From: Nitzschia sp. pyKryTriq1
Lineage: Eukaryota; Bacillariophyta; Bacillariophyceae; Bacillariales; Bacillariaceae
DNA length: 64,000 nt
Assembly (NCBI GenBank): GCA_956465555.1
Contig: OY101115.1
Span: forward strand, 3,658,001 to 3,722,000
Direction of reading: 5' to 3'
Shown here: positions 1 to 9,777 of the stretch, piece by piece
Layout: every line of letters begins with the position of its first letter
Position numbering within the stretch: the stretch's first letter is position 1
Program-made: the position numbers and the translations under genes
The notes under the pieces: generated by a model
The model's input: the letters and a program-made list of their open reading frames with translations, nothing else
The model's database searches: none
Told to the model about the DNA's origin: nothing

Positions 1-275
1 GTTAAATTTAATTACTAAATTATTTTTAATTCTACTTGGTCTTAAATATCATCTTAAACTCAGTCTTTTGATAAGGAGATCCATTTCGTATCTTGAATTT
101 TTGTTTCATCGCACCACACACCACACCTTGTGGCCAATACATAGCTACTGGCCATCGCACTCTCAGCGACTCTCATCAAACATGGACCATGGCGGCATAG
201 TCATGATCGACCAAAGCTACTAGTCCCAGCTAGGAGCGTACGTAAATTGTTGAGATACTCAATCAAATCTGTTCA

Positions 276-1559
276 ATGACAAAAAAGAAGAAAAATCGCA
301 GCAGTTGTTACCACTGTGGATCCGAAGATCATCGTGCCAAGGAATGCCCCGATTCAACCTGTCAGAGTTGCGGGGACCATGGCCACGATGTGGGCGGTTG
401 TCCCACCCGCCAGAAACAGGCAACAGATATGGGACGTTTTGAGCCCACCACGCCAGAAAACACTTGCAGGTTTAGATATGTAGAATTATTCGCCGGCATT
501 GGTGGATTTCGCATCGCCTTGGATAGACTCGGTGGGCACTGTGTATTTGCGTCCGAAATCGATCGGTTCGCACGCGCCAACTATGAACTCAATCACTCTG
601 ATCGACCGGCCGGTGATATTACCAAGATATCCGAAGACGCAATACCAGACCACGATCTCTTGGTAGGGGGGTTTCCCTGCCAGGCGTTTAGTTCCTCAGG
701 GGCCCGGAACGGGTTTAAGGATGAACGCGGTGTGCTCTTTCTCGAGATTGCGCGGATCGTCAAGCGGAAACAGCCTAAAGCTATACTGTTGGAAAATGTA
801 CGGGGGCTCTTGACCCACGATAATGGAAACACGCTTCGTGTCATTTTATCGACACTAGAAGAGTCAGGATACGTGATGAACTATCAACTTCTAGATGCGG
901 TCCACTTGGTGCCACAAGAACGAAAACGCATCTATTTGGTTGGCGTTCGCAAAGACGTGTGGGTGCCTGGTGGATACAAGTTTCCGAGGATACCTTCATT
1001 ACATAGAGGCTTTAGGGATATCATGGAAACCAAAATTGACGCAGAAATGGTAGAATACCTCTCATTGTCGGATCATCAGCTTCAGAAAGTGAGAAATCAG
1101 AGCTATACACAAAAGTTTGCTGACGCCCGCTTTCTTGTCGATCTGGCCAAGCCAACCAAGACCCTTCAATCGAGCTATGCTAGCTATATGGTGGGTTCGC
1201 AGTTTGTACCAGTACTGACCAACGGTAACAGTGAAATGTTTCCTGAACAGTGGCGAAAGTTGTCACCTCGTGAAGCTGCAAGAATCCAGGGATTTCCAGA
1301 AAAGTTTCAACTGTGCCATACTCGGCCCTATCACTTACTCGGAAACGCTGTGGTCCCCAGCATGGTTGTCTTGGTGATAGCCCCACTACTCAAGGTATTG
1401 GATCCGGCAGTAGAAACCACCGATTGCCTAACGCAAGGGTTGCAGGTGGCCAATTCATTGTTGTTGGAAGCTAGTCCCAGCGACGAGCGAGTAAATGACT
1501 TGGAGAAGGCAATCGATTCTCTTACTGCTACCTTGTTCTGGGCAGAACAACCAATTTAA
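276..1559 (+). CDS. Zinc-knuckle / C5-cytosine DNA methyltransferase (bacterial HhaI-like)
   Basis: Single exon, 427 aa. It should transfer a methyl group from AdoMet to C5 of cytosine in DNA. Two CCHC knuckles of the CX2CX4HX4C type lie at the N-terminus (C11, C14, H19, C24 and C29, C32, H37, C42). The methyltransferase domain follows from about residue 66, with all main motifs: I (FAGIGGFRIAL), IV (GGFPCQAFSSSG, catalytic C135), VI (ENVRGL), VIII (QERKRIYLV), IX (SPREAARIQGFP) and X (GNAVVPSMV). The PCQ motif and the run from motif IV to VIII resemble bacterial M.HhaI more than DNMT1, DNMT3, DNMT5 or the tRNA enzyme DNMT2. The region between VIII and IX that normally recognises the target is short. 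Full motif conservation suggests an active enzyme; bacterial origin followed by gain of the knuckles is inference. The stop lies 34 bp from the convergent nucleotidase gene. Confidence 0.93.
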   Translation: MTKKKKNRSSCYHCGSEDHRAKECPDSTCQSCGDHGHDVGGCPTRQKQATDMGRFEPTTPENTCRFRYVELFAGIGGFRIALDRLGGHCVFASEIDRFARANYELNHSDRPAGDITKISEDAIPDHDLLVGGFPCQAFSSSGARNGFKDERGVLFLEIARIVKRKQPKAILLENVRGLLTHDNGNTLRVILSTLEESGYVMNYQLLDAVHLVPQERKRIYLVGVRKDVWVPGGYKFPRIPSLHRGFRDIMETKIDAEMVEYLSLSDHQLQKVRNQSYTQKFADARFLVDLAKPTKTLQSSYASYMVGSQFVPVLTNGNSEMFPEQWRKLSPREAARIQGFPEKFQLCHTRPYHLLGNAVVPSMVVLVIAPLLKVLDPAVETTDCLTQGLQVANSLLLEASPSDERVNDLEKAIDSLTATLFWAEQPI

Positions 1560-1593
1560 ATTTTAGCGCGCGTAGAGATACATTACTTGAGGA

Positions 1594-3795
1594 CTACCAT
1601 GGATCCGTGGTATCGAGGCGGACATCACGATGTGCCAGGATTTTATCATGAGGCACACTCTCCATGGTCGTTCGGAAGGATCTATTTTTTGACGTCAAAC
1701 CCAAATTGGATGCTCGGGAGGTGTAAAGACAAGCGTAGTTTTCAACGTAGAATGCAAATCGCGAGTCTTGGTAGCCCGCGTTGAACATTGCACCCCAAAT
1801 CGGATGGAAAGAAGCATGCCACTGTTCCAGCATTGTGGACAGTGCAGATTTGATTATTACGTCATCTTCGTGCATTTCCTCGAGTGTGCGCTGAACTTTT
1901 GGGTCATTCAAGTCGCCAAGGCGGCGAATCTCTTCGGCATTCAATTCCAATTCATCACGCATACGTCGCAAACGCTCAATCTTGTTTCGGAGAGGTAGCG
2001 TTTCATCGAAGACGCATATTTCCTCTTCCAACTCGGGCATGATAAACAGTGATCGCCAGCCTAGCGTCCGTTTGGATCTCAAGACATCAGCGTAGAGATG
2101 GTCTCCAACATACAAAATCTCATCCCCAGATCTGATACCAAGCATTTTATGAAGATGCTGCCAGTTGCCGCCTTGGAATACTTTTCCAATCTTCAAGAAT
2201 TCCTCCGCTCCATTTGGACCAAGCGCATCAATATCATATATACCGTCAGTATTTTTCAGTGATCCATCTTGCATGTTTACTCGAAAAAGCTGTAGGTACG
2301 GATCAAGCATAAATGCGGGTTTGCACGAGCCTGCGATGCACAAATCGAACAACTCAGTCCATTCATTTTTCTTTTGAAGCTCGTCGTCGACCCTTTTCCC
2401 GTGACTATATAGAACATTTGTTAGGCACTCCAAGAAAATAGTCGAACCGAAAATCACCACCACTGATCACTTACTATAGATAATTCATTGCAGTAGACGT
2501 GTATTCCCAGAAAGAGTTGGTGAGCAAAAACACTTTGATACCAGCCTCGCGGTACCGTCGCAACATTGGAATCATGCCTTTGTCAAGAACAATGTACTTT
2601 TCTGGGTTTCTTGCCACCTCGTCCTTAATAACTCCATCACGATGACATAAATCGACACTTTCTCGGATGTGTCGATAAATTTCTCCATAGGTCTTGAAAT
2701 CCAAAAAGTCGTAACCACCTTGGTCTTTCATGTCAATCAAGAGGGCAAACAATTGGGCGTCAACGAATTGAAACAAAGTATCCATGTTAACATATGACTT
2801 CTCTGAGAAACTTTCCACCTAAAGTCGATGTAAGGCATGTCAATTTGAGGACATAATGAATCCCCGGTATAGGCAGAATCGAATCGGAGACAACACCAAA
2901 TCTTGGCAGCATTTACCTTGTTGAAATTTCTTGAATACAATGCTTTTCTGGTACCCGATGATATTTCCTCGAAACCATGGTAGGCAACCCGAACGTACTT
3001 GTGACGATCAATCTTCAAAAAGTTTCCGCGTTCGGTATCAATGATTAGCCCCCTTGTCCAACGCTACAGAACGGAAGCAACAGTCATATCTTTAGACAGA
3101 CTCTCTCGCCCAGACAATGTTTTTCTCAGAGTGCATGCATACCTTATGGTCGTATTCAAAATCCAAAACCTCTTTTGGATAGCCCAGTTTATTTACCAAC
3201 TTCTCTTTCGCTCCGTCAAATGCAAGCTTGTCAAATGCCGGCTGTTGATATTGTGCAAGCGTGTAGTCCCTGCGGTCGTTCAGAAATTCCTATTGTGAGA
3301 ACATTCACAGAGATGCGTGTGCAACAATCTCCACCACAAAACAGATTCAAATTCTTACATGTCAAATCCCACGGCCGTAAGCTTTTCCTGTTTTAGTTCA
3401 CGATTGCAAAAGATATCATAGCAGCTCGCTCTGCGTTTTTTTGGGAGACTACCGACATGCTTGAGCTTCCCCTCCAGCCCGACTTCCACGATAAGATCGT
3501 CGTATCGCCCGCCCGAGGATCCTCCATTGACATTGGTAGTTACAGCAGACGACTCCACAACGGTGTTGACGGAGCTCTCCCCAATGCGCTGCTCGGCCTC
3601 CTCGTCACTGTCAATGTCATAGGACGACGACATGGCACGGCGAGACTCTGACGTGATTATTTCACGGCCACTACTCGGAAGGACCGATAGTGGTCTGAAG
3701 ATGCTTCTTCTGCCGACAAATCCTTCCACTCCATGGTTGCCCACCTCGTTGGAGAGGAAGAAAAGGAATCCTATGGCTAGCTTTGCCATGTTCAA
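1594..3795 (-). CDS. HAD-superfamily 5'-nucleotidase (NT5C2/NT5DC type), probably plastid-directed
   Basis: Five exons on the minus strand, 3359-3795, 3143-3269, 2917-3063, 2475-2818 and 1594-2404, joined by GT-AG introns into 621 aa. The first intron splits the HAD catalytic motif; joining restores GFDMDYTLAQY (D145 nucleophile, D147). Family marks follow: RGLIIDTERGNFLKID, VDTLF, the LLTNSFWEYT segment (HAD motif II), KPAF, and motif IV in YVGDHLYADVLRSK. The family dephosphorylates purine nucleoside monophosphates; the substrate here cannot be read from sequence. The N-terminus has a hydrophobic signal-like run followed by EG-FVGRRSIFRP. A Phe after a small residue and then basic/Ser residues is the pattern of diatom plastid leaders, so plastid import is plausible but unproven. 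Confidence 0.88.
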
Positions 3796-4248
3796 TTCTT
3801 GGACACTAGTATAGCCTCGATTGTATTCGAACTACGAGAACAATGCAATGATTCGGTGGTTGGTTGTTTTGTCGTCGAACGTCGAATGTCGGAATTCGAA
3901 TACTTGTACCGTACCAGGTATCAGTACCGGTACGTAGTGTGCACACTCGTAGCGACGACGAGTGACGTCCCACTATCTCGAATCTTGAAAAAATCTATCA
4001 CGTCCGTTTTCTACGGCCCTTCATTCAACCTTCAATGTACTGTAGAGCCAAGAGCACAGCCGCCATTTTACGTATAAATACCAGTAATGATCTCCGCGGC
4101 GTCTCTCGCGCGTGGGCCCATCGCGGACTGTCGTGGAGAATGCTTGCTGCAAACACCAAACACGTAAAGATATAATAGGTGCCACTTCTCTACTACCGGT
4201 AGCTACTAGGCATAGTCTACAATAGTACCTCCATTGACATTTGACATT
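3796..4248. other. Intergenic: upstream of the nucleotidase, downstream of SHMT
   Basis: No gene recognised. A GTAC-type palindrome cluster lies at about 3901-3938 (GTACCGTACC, AGTACCGGTACGTA), roughly 100-145 bp upstream of the nucleotidase start. TACCGGTAGCTAC lies near 4194. Confidence 0.6.
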
Positions 4249-5890
4249 TCAATCCGATCCGGGCATGTAAAACGCAAGCGAAAATTCCTCCACTTCATGC
4301 TTGAGCTTCTGTATAGAGCGCTGAATCTCCTCATTTTCAGTCATGACAGTCTCGAAGTCCTTAAGCAAAACCTTACTGGATTTCCTCGTGGTATCTTTAG
4401 AGGCAAAATCAGCATCCACCTCTAACTGGGCGATTTTCTGCGTGTGTTGAGCAATTTCGCAGCTACGATGAAGGAACTCTGCCACCTGCTCAAAGTCTGC
4501 CTCGGTGAGGCCTCGGGTAGTTAGAGCAGGTGTACCGAGTCGTACGCCGCCAGGATTGATGGCTGAAACGTCGCCGTGCAAGCTATTCTTGTTGGCGGTG
4601 ATGCTCACTTCCTCCAGAACCTTATCGACTTTGGCACCAGTTAGTCCCAAAGGCCTTACATCCCATAATATCAAATGGTTGTCGGTACCACCGGTCGCCA
4701 GTTCATGCCCCCTCCGTTGCAGTCCTTCCCCTAACGCCTTGGCATTTGCAATAACCTGCTTCGCGTATTCAGCAAACTCTGGTTGCATCGCTTCCTTAAG
4801 TGCCACCGCCAATGCCCCTATCTGGTGATTGTGTGGGCCTCCCTGCAGCGACGGAAAAACAGCTGCATTTATTTGATCCATGTATTGAACTCTGGCAAAA
4901 ATCATTCCCGACCGCGGGCCACGAAGGGTCTTATGGGTAGTGCTCGTCACCAGGTCCGCATATTCAAAGGGATTCGCTGCAACGCCCCCTGCCACAAGCC
5001 CCGAGATGTGCGCCATATCCACCATCAACAAGGCTCCAACAGAATCTGCAATTCCCTTCATTCTTTTGTAGTCCCACTCTCGAGGATACGCTGACCCACC
5101 AGCAATTAATAACTTTGGAAAGAAAATCTTAGCTCTCTTTTCCATTTCGTCGTAGTCGACAAGCCCGGTTTCTGAAGACACGACGTAGGGCAAACTTTCA
5201 AAATAAACGCTCGTTGCCGATACTTTTTTCTTGGCCGTCTGAAATCCGTGAGTCAAATGACCACCTGATGGAAGATCCAATCCCATGATTCGGTCATGTG
5301 GTTGCAAGAGGGCTGTGTACGCGGCAAAATTCGCAGGAGATCCAGAGTATGGCTGGACGTTCACTCCCCATTCATTGGCATCCAAACAGTACAAAGACAA
5401 AGCTCGATCTATGCAAAGGGTCTCAATCTGATCAATAAATTCATTTCCACCATAGTACCTTCGGCCAACTGACAAAAGGAAAAAAGTCAATACATTGTAG
5501 TAGGCTATCAGGTGTGAAGGACTATGAATCAAGCGGTGACTCACCTCCTCCCTCGCTGTACTTGTTGGTGAGGCAACTTCCAAGGACTTCTCGGACCGCC
5601 TTGCTCACAAAATTCTCCGATGCAATCAACTCCAAGCCTTTCCGTTGCCTCTGGTCTTCTGCATTGACCATGGCAGCGAGATCAGGATCAAATTCTGCCA
5701 AGCTCTGAGTGGGCACATTTGGTGTTTCTATCGACACCATCAACGTGGTGAGTGGTGACTTGGGCGCGGCGTGCCATGAATTGCTAATAATGGACGATTT
5801 GGCCACCAGGAAAGCGTTTGTAAAGATATTATTCTTACAAGAAAAGATTTCAAGGCCCAGAAGGAGCGATAGAATTGAAGGCATCTTCAT
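4249..5890 (-). CDS. SHMT: Serine hydroxymethyltransferase, probably organellar
   Basis: Two exons, 5545-5890 and 4249-5468, giving 521 aa. PLP enzyme that interconverts serine plus tetrahydrofolate with glycine plus 5,10-methylene-tetrahydrofolate. The splice joins KYSEGG to [16 protein letters not shown], the conserved SHMT substrate-site segment. Also visible are [22 protein letters not shown], the PLP-lysine segment [13 protein letters not shown], and [11 protein letters not shown]. About 60 residues precede the conserved start. They hold a hydrophobic run ([11 protein letters not shown]) and [10 protein letters not shown], which resembles the ASAFAP cleavage motif of diatom plastid precursors; mitochondrial targeting is the alternative. 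The C-terminal 50 residues are charged and probably coiled coil. Family assignment is certain, compartment is inference. Confidence 0.95.
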
Positions 5891-6425
5891 TCTATTGCTT
5901 CGTCGATACTGTATTTCTCAGGTTTATCGTTGGCTCTATCTTTGGTCCGCTCTGATGGGGGCGCCTGTAGACTGTAGAGATGAGAGCAACGAAGGAACGA
6001 ACACGATACAACATCATCTATCGCATCGACCGCTGCGAAAAAGTTTGCTTCTGCGGTTCTGCGTCGTTTCAACTGAAGAAACGAACGTCATGTCAACCAC
6101 GATCGTCTGCCGTCTTCGGTCGTCAATAGACTGAGACTGACCAATACGAATACTGTACCCGGTGCAGGTAGCCAGACCGCAGGGGTCAGTGTCTTATTTA
6201 CCCCCTGGGCCCTGCCTGGGCCGACCGTTTGAGTTCTTAGTCAAGCTAGTCGAAAGGCATCTGCAGCAGCAGCTACAGTAGCTGCTGCAGCCAAGAAAAT
6301 TATTTTTCACAACTAACTGAAAGCTATTATTCCCCTTTTGAATCATCATCATCTTCATATTTTACATCAGCCCTTCCTATTATTGTTGAAGCTTTAGGGG
6401 CAGTTAGCGAAAGTAGTGTCTCAAG
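5891..6425. promoter_or_regulatory. Divergent intergenic region, SHMT / RRP42
   Basis: This 535-bp stretch separates two divergently transcribed genes and should hold both promoters. At 6266-6288 there is a hairpin with perfect 11-bp arms (GCAGCAGCTAC / GTAGCTGCTGC) around one base. TACTGTACCCGGTGC of the GTAC family lies near 6150. No reading frame here resembles a known protein. Confidence 0.45.
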
Positions 6426-7358
6426 ATGAGCCAGCTGAATCAGCGCGATATCTCAATATCGGAACAGAGCTTCATCGTGGAAGGCTGCCGCCAAAACTGC
6501 CGCCAAGATGGAAGAGCTTGCCATGAAATTCGGTCATATCTGATGGATCATGGTTCCACTTCGAACAAAACGTCAACCTCGGAGGTTGAATCAGATCCGC
6601 TTGTTTTGTCGCATGGGTCAGCTCGCGTTTTTCTACCTACTGGAGAACTGAACATTTTGGTATCTGTGAGAGCCGGTTTGGCAATTCCTTCGCGTGCTCG
6701 GCCTGATGAAGGCTTGATCGAGGTTCATGTCGATCTGCTCCAAAACACGGGGCAGAGACGCGACGAGGAGTTGGAGTCAACTTTGACTGAGCTGCTGGTC
6801 CCACATTTGGTAAACAAGAAAGATTTGTGCGTTGTTCCCAACCACTATGTGTGGAAGCTCTACATTGACTTGTTGGTACTATCCTCCGACGGTGGGAGCT
6901 TGCTAGATGCATGTGGCCGGGGAATCCAAGGAGCCCTTGCATCTACACGGATACCGGTTGTAACACAGGCTCCCCAAGCAAAAGAAAGTGATGGTGTAAC
7001 TATCGAAGCAGATAACGATTTCAAATCGGCAAAGCACATCCCGGGGATCGAAAATCCCCCATATGTCCAGACTGTGTCCATTTTGAGGGCAGAAGGCGAG
7101 AGAAAACCCATTTTTATCCTTGATGCTACCAAGGAGGAAGAACTATGCGCCGTCGCTCAGGTCCATGTGGTGCTAGAAGAGTCAACGGGAGGAAAAGTAA
7201 GGATATGTGCTTTACACAAGTCTGGCGGGGGGTCACTACCCCTGTCGCTTTTGCAGGACTTGACGACGTTTGTCGCCAAAGCACCTCCTGGTTTGATACA
7301 GAAGGCATCGACTGGAAGCAGTCGAATGATATTTGATACGTTCATGGTTAATCAGTAA
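6426..7358 (+). CDS. EXOSC7: Exosome RNase PH-ring subunit RRP42 (EXOSC7-like)
   Basis: Single exon, 310 aa, close to the usual length of about 290. Structural subunit of the six-membered RNase PH ring of the RNA exosome (3'-to-5' RNA processing and decay in nucleus and cytoplasm). Visible marks: the N-terminal SEQSFIVEGCRQNCRQDGRACHE segment matching the RRP42 opening (S-E-x-x-FI-x-x-G-x-x-x-x-x-R-x-DGR), GSARVFLPTGELNILVSVRAGL, the LCVVPNHYVWKLYIDLLVL segment, DACGRGIQGALASTRIP, and DATKEEELCAVAQVHVVL. Eukaryotic ring subunits lack phosphorolytic activity, so a scaffold role is expected. RRP43 or RRP45 are less likely because the opening and the YVWKLYIDL segment fit RRP42 best. Confidence 0.88.
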   Translation: MSQLNQRDISISEQSFIVEGCRQNCRQDGRACHEIRSYLMDHGSTSNKTSTSEVESDPLVLSHGSARVFLPTGELNILVSVRAGLAIPSRARPDEGLIEVHVDLLQNTGQRRDEELESTLTELLVPHLVNKKDLCVVPNHYVWKLYIDLLVLSSDGGSLLDACGRGIQGALASTRIPVVTQAPQAKESDGVTIEADNDFKSAKHIPGIENPPYVQTVSILRAEGERKPIFILDATKEEELCAVAQVHVVLEESTGGKVRICALHKSGGGSLPLSLLQDLTTFVAKAPPGLIQKASTGSSRMIFDTFMVNQ

Positions 7359-7526
7359 ACTAGAACAGTGTTACATTACAGAGCTCTAAGAGTACGGAAT
7401 TCTTGGGCTGAATGAATCATCCTTCCTCGACCAGCAAGATCTGAATAGTTGAACACGCAAGTAGCTGGAAACGAGGTGAATAAAATTTCTCAAGTAGATG
7501 GAACGCATTCCAGAGGAGGGACTGAC

Positions 7527-8636
7527 TCATGCTGGTGGAGGGTCCACCATTCCGGAGGATTTGTACCAATTTCCGGCCTTGGGGAGAAACTCGTGCATGG
7601 ATTTGCTGTTGGACGATGAACCTTCAAATCGCACTCGTACCGTCGGCGCCGTCGGTTCAGCACTTCGAAACGCAGAAAAGTGCAGATGTGGTTCAGGACT
7701 AAAGCCCACGCTACCACTCAATCCAATCACTTGTCCTCTAGTGACACGATCTCCAGATTTGACGGTTGTCTTTTGAATGTGTACGTATTCCACAAAGAGT
7801 GGCCCATCGGTACGTCCACCATTTGTTTGGCGGTCGTCCAAACGTATCAAAATGCTATTCCATTCGAACAAATTTGTCACTGCAATGCCTGTCAACATAT
7901 TTTGATCCTTTGCTTCTACCACCACTCCGTCGGCTACGGCAATCAAAGGAGTACCGATGGGACATCGAAAGTCAATAGCATGTAGGTTTCCAGAAAAGAA
8001 ATGAGTCAATTCCCCGTCTTCCCCTTGCGTGCACAAGAAAGGGCCACCTTCGAGTGGAAAGCCAATGCGCTGATCATGCTCATCCTTTGGGTTTGGATGT
8101 TTCTCCCACCTCTGGACGTCACTTTCAATTCTGACTTGTGTGATATGCTGGTCGGCAGGAACGTCCAGAAAGCAAAGATGCGCGAACACTTTCGGGGGGC
8201 AAAGGACGATAAATGTGGCGCATTGAGTAGATACACCCTGATTGTCAGTTGAGGATCCCAAAGGTAGCTCGTTCCCGTTCGCACCAAGAAGTCTCGTTTC
8301 GAAGACCGTGACGTAAGCAACTTTCGTAAAGGGATCCACGTTACATAGCGATAGAGTCTGTTCTTCGGTGTCAATCGCAACGTCCGGAACTTCTTCCCCG
8401 TCAAACTCTTCAGGATCGACCTCTTCCCATTCAATCATCCAGTCTGGAGATTGATCTCGCCTCGCAATAAAACAACCAGGGCCCGCTTCTGGCAAGAAAT
8501 TCCATTCCAATCTCTTTGGCTGTCGAGCTGGCTTCTTCTTCTTTTGTGCTCCAGACTTGGCATTCTTTCGTCCCATGATTCCGGTGCTGCCGTGAACGGA
8601 ACAGCTTGATCTCGAGTAAGAAGAGCTCTCGATCAC
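7527..8636 (-). CDS. M23-type (lysostaphin-fold) metallopeptidase domain protein
   Basis: Single exon, 369 aa; a second in-frame Met at residue 21 (MGRKNAKSG) is an equally likely start. The N-terminus is lysine-rich with no signal peptide. The M23 beta-fold runs from about residue 212 to 345: HAIDFRCPIGTPLIAVADGVVV, VEYVHIQ, then GDRVTRGQVIGLSGSVGFSPEPHLHFSAF. Candidate zinc ligands are D222 and H319, with H286 and H317 in the catalytic site. The first His usually sits four residues before the Asp; here the only nearby His (H219) is three before it, so the site may be altered. M23 enzymes normally cut bacterial peptidoglycan, so the substrate in a diatom is unknown. The gene converges on RRP42. 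Confidence 0.75.
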   Translation of the reverse strand: MIESSSYSRSSCSVHGSTGIMGRKNAKSGAQKKKKPARQPKRLEWNFLPEAGPGCFIARRDQSPDWMIEWEEVDPEEFDGEEVPDVAIDTEEQTLSLCNVDPFTKVAYVTVFETRLLGANGNELPLGSSTDNQGVSTQCATFIVLCPPKVFAHLCFLDVPADQHITQVRIESDVQRWEKHPNPKDEHDQRIGFPLEGGPFLCTQGEDGELTHFFSGNLHAIDFRCPIGTPLIAVADGVVVEAKDQNMLTGIAVTNLFEWNSILIRLDDRQTNGGRTDGPLFVEYVHIQKTTVKSGDRVTRGQVIGLSGSVGFSPEPHLHFSAFRSAEPTAPTVRVRFEGSSSNSKSMHEFLPKAGNWYKSSGMVDPPPA

Positions 8637-9777
8637 TATACCAATTCCATCTTTGTGCGAGTCTATTTAATGTCACGTCCTCTTCCAGATCAGCTGCAAG
8701 AGGCTCCAGAGGTGGCTTCTGTAGACTACTAAGGTGTGACAAGAGAAAGAAAACGAGTTGAGAGTGTTGTTGGTTGTTGCTCTTGGCTGCGTTGCGTCGC
8801 GAGCTTTTTTTGCATGCATGCTTGCATGCGGCGGCGGCGGCGCGCGGTTAGCATTCTTGACTCAGTGGACCACATCTTTCCCCCTACAACGCTGGAAAAG
8901 GGGGAGGGAGTGAAAAGAGGGAGTTCCAGAAAGACTCTCTCTGTTTTTTGGATCTTGATTGGTAAATTGGATCCAGGAGGGAGAGGGGGCAACCATCTAT
9001 CTTGCACGGGATATTGATTGCGCCATTCATGGGTGGTTGGATGGGAGGCGGTTTCGATGGGTCCGCTTGTTTGACGCTGAGGTAATGGTAGCCGGCGAAG
9101 CGCCGGGAGCGAGCTGGTTTCGGAGCTTTTGGCCCCTAGATGTGGCTGTGGTAGGTTTCTCCTCGGTGATGGGAGTGAGAGTAGGATGTGGGAAGGGAAA
9201 CGTGGTCGTCATGGTGGTGAAGTTCGGCGGGGTACGCGGAATGGTTTTACGTAGCTCTATTGATGGGCACCTTGTCGATGATAAAGGTGAGCTACATAAA
9301 TTATGGGGATGTCGCTATGATTCCATGATTTGTGTGCGAGCATTGGGAACCGGCACCTGTAACGGCTGAATGCTCTGATTGGCGGAAATAGGATGGCTGG
9401 CGTGAGGGAGCAACGGTGCTGGGTTGTGACGTCACGGTGGGGGTCAACATGCACCACACTGTTCCGTCGCTATGTAGGCGTTTGCAACAATCGAGTCATG
9501 GGTTGGACTCGGGAATAAATAGGGCAAAAATCTCTCACCCTCTACCGGTAGAGCTACACCGGGACCTATTCCCGCTGTGACTCTCTCTTACGACGAGTAG
9601 AGAGAGTAGAGAAGAGCTACTGTACTGTATCATAGTTTCACACATAGTATCTCTACTACTACTACTCTAGTAGAGTAGAGAGAGGAGCACATCAACTTTT
9701 CTCACTGAGACAGGCTGTGGATCCCTCGAGTAACTCTATGTTTCATTTCATACCAACATCAGACGGCAACAAGAACT
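8637..9777. other. Intergenic region between M23 protein and methyltransferase
   Basis: About 1.1 kb between divergent genes. It holds a GCATGCATGCTTGCATGC palindrome followed by a GGC run near 8813-8838, a TACCGGTAGAGCTACACCGG motif near 9543, and an AGAGTAGAG / CTACTACTACTCTAGTAGAG low-complexity run at about 9595-9685. An open frame at 8959-9369 has no recognisable domain and is not called as a gene. Confidence 0.5.

Noticed and set aside
8959-9369. Open frame of 136 codons on the plus strand
   Set aside because: No domain, unusual composition, and it ends in repeats; not enough for a gene call.
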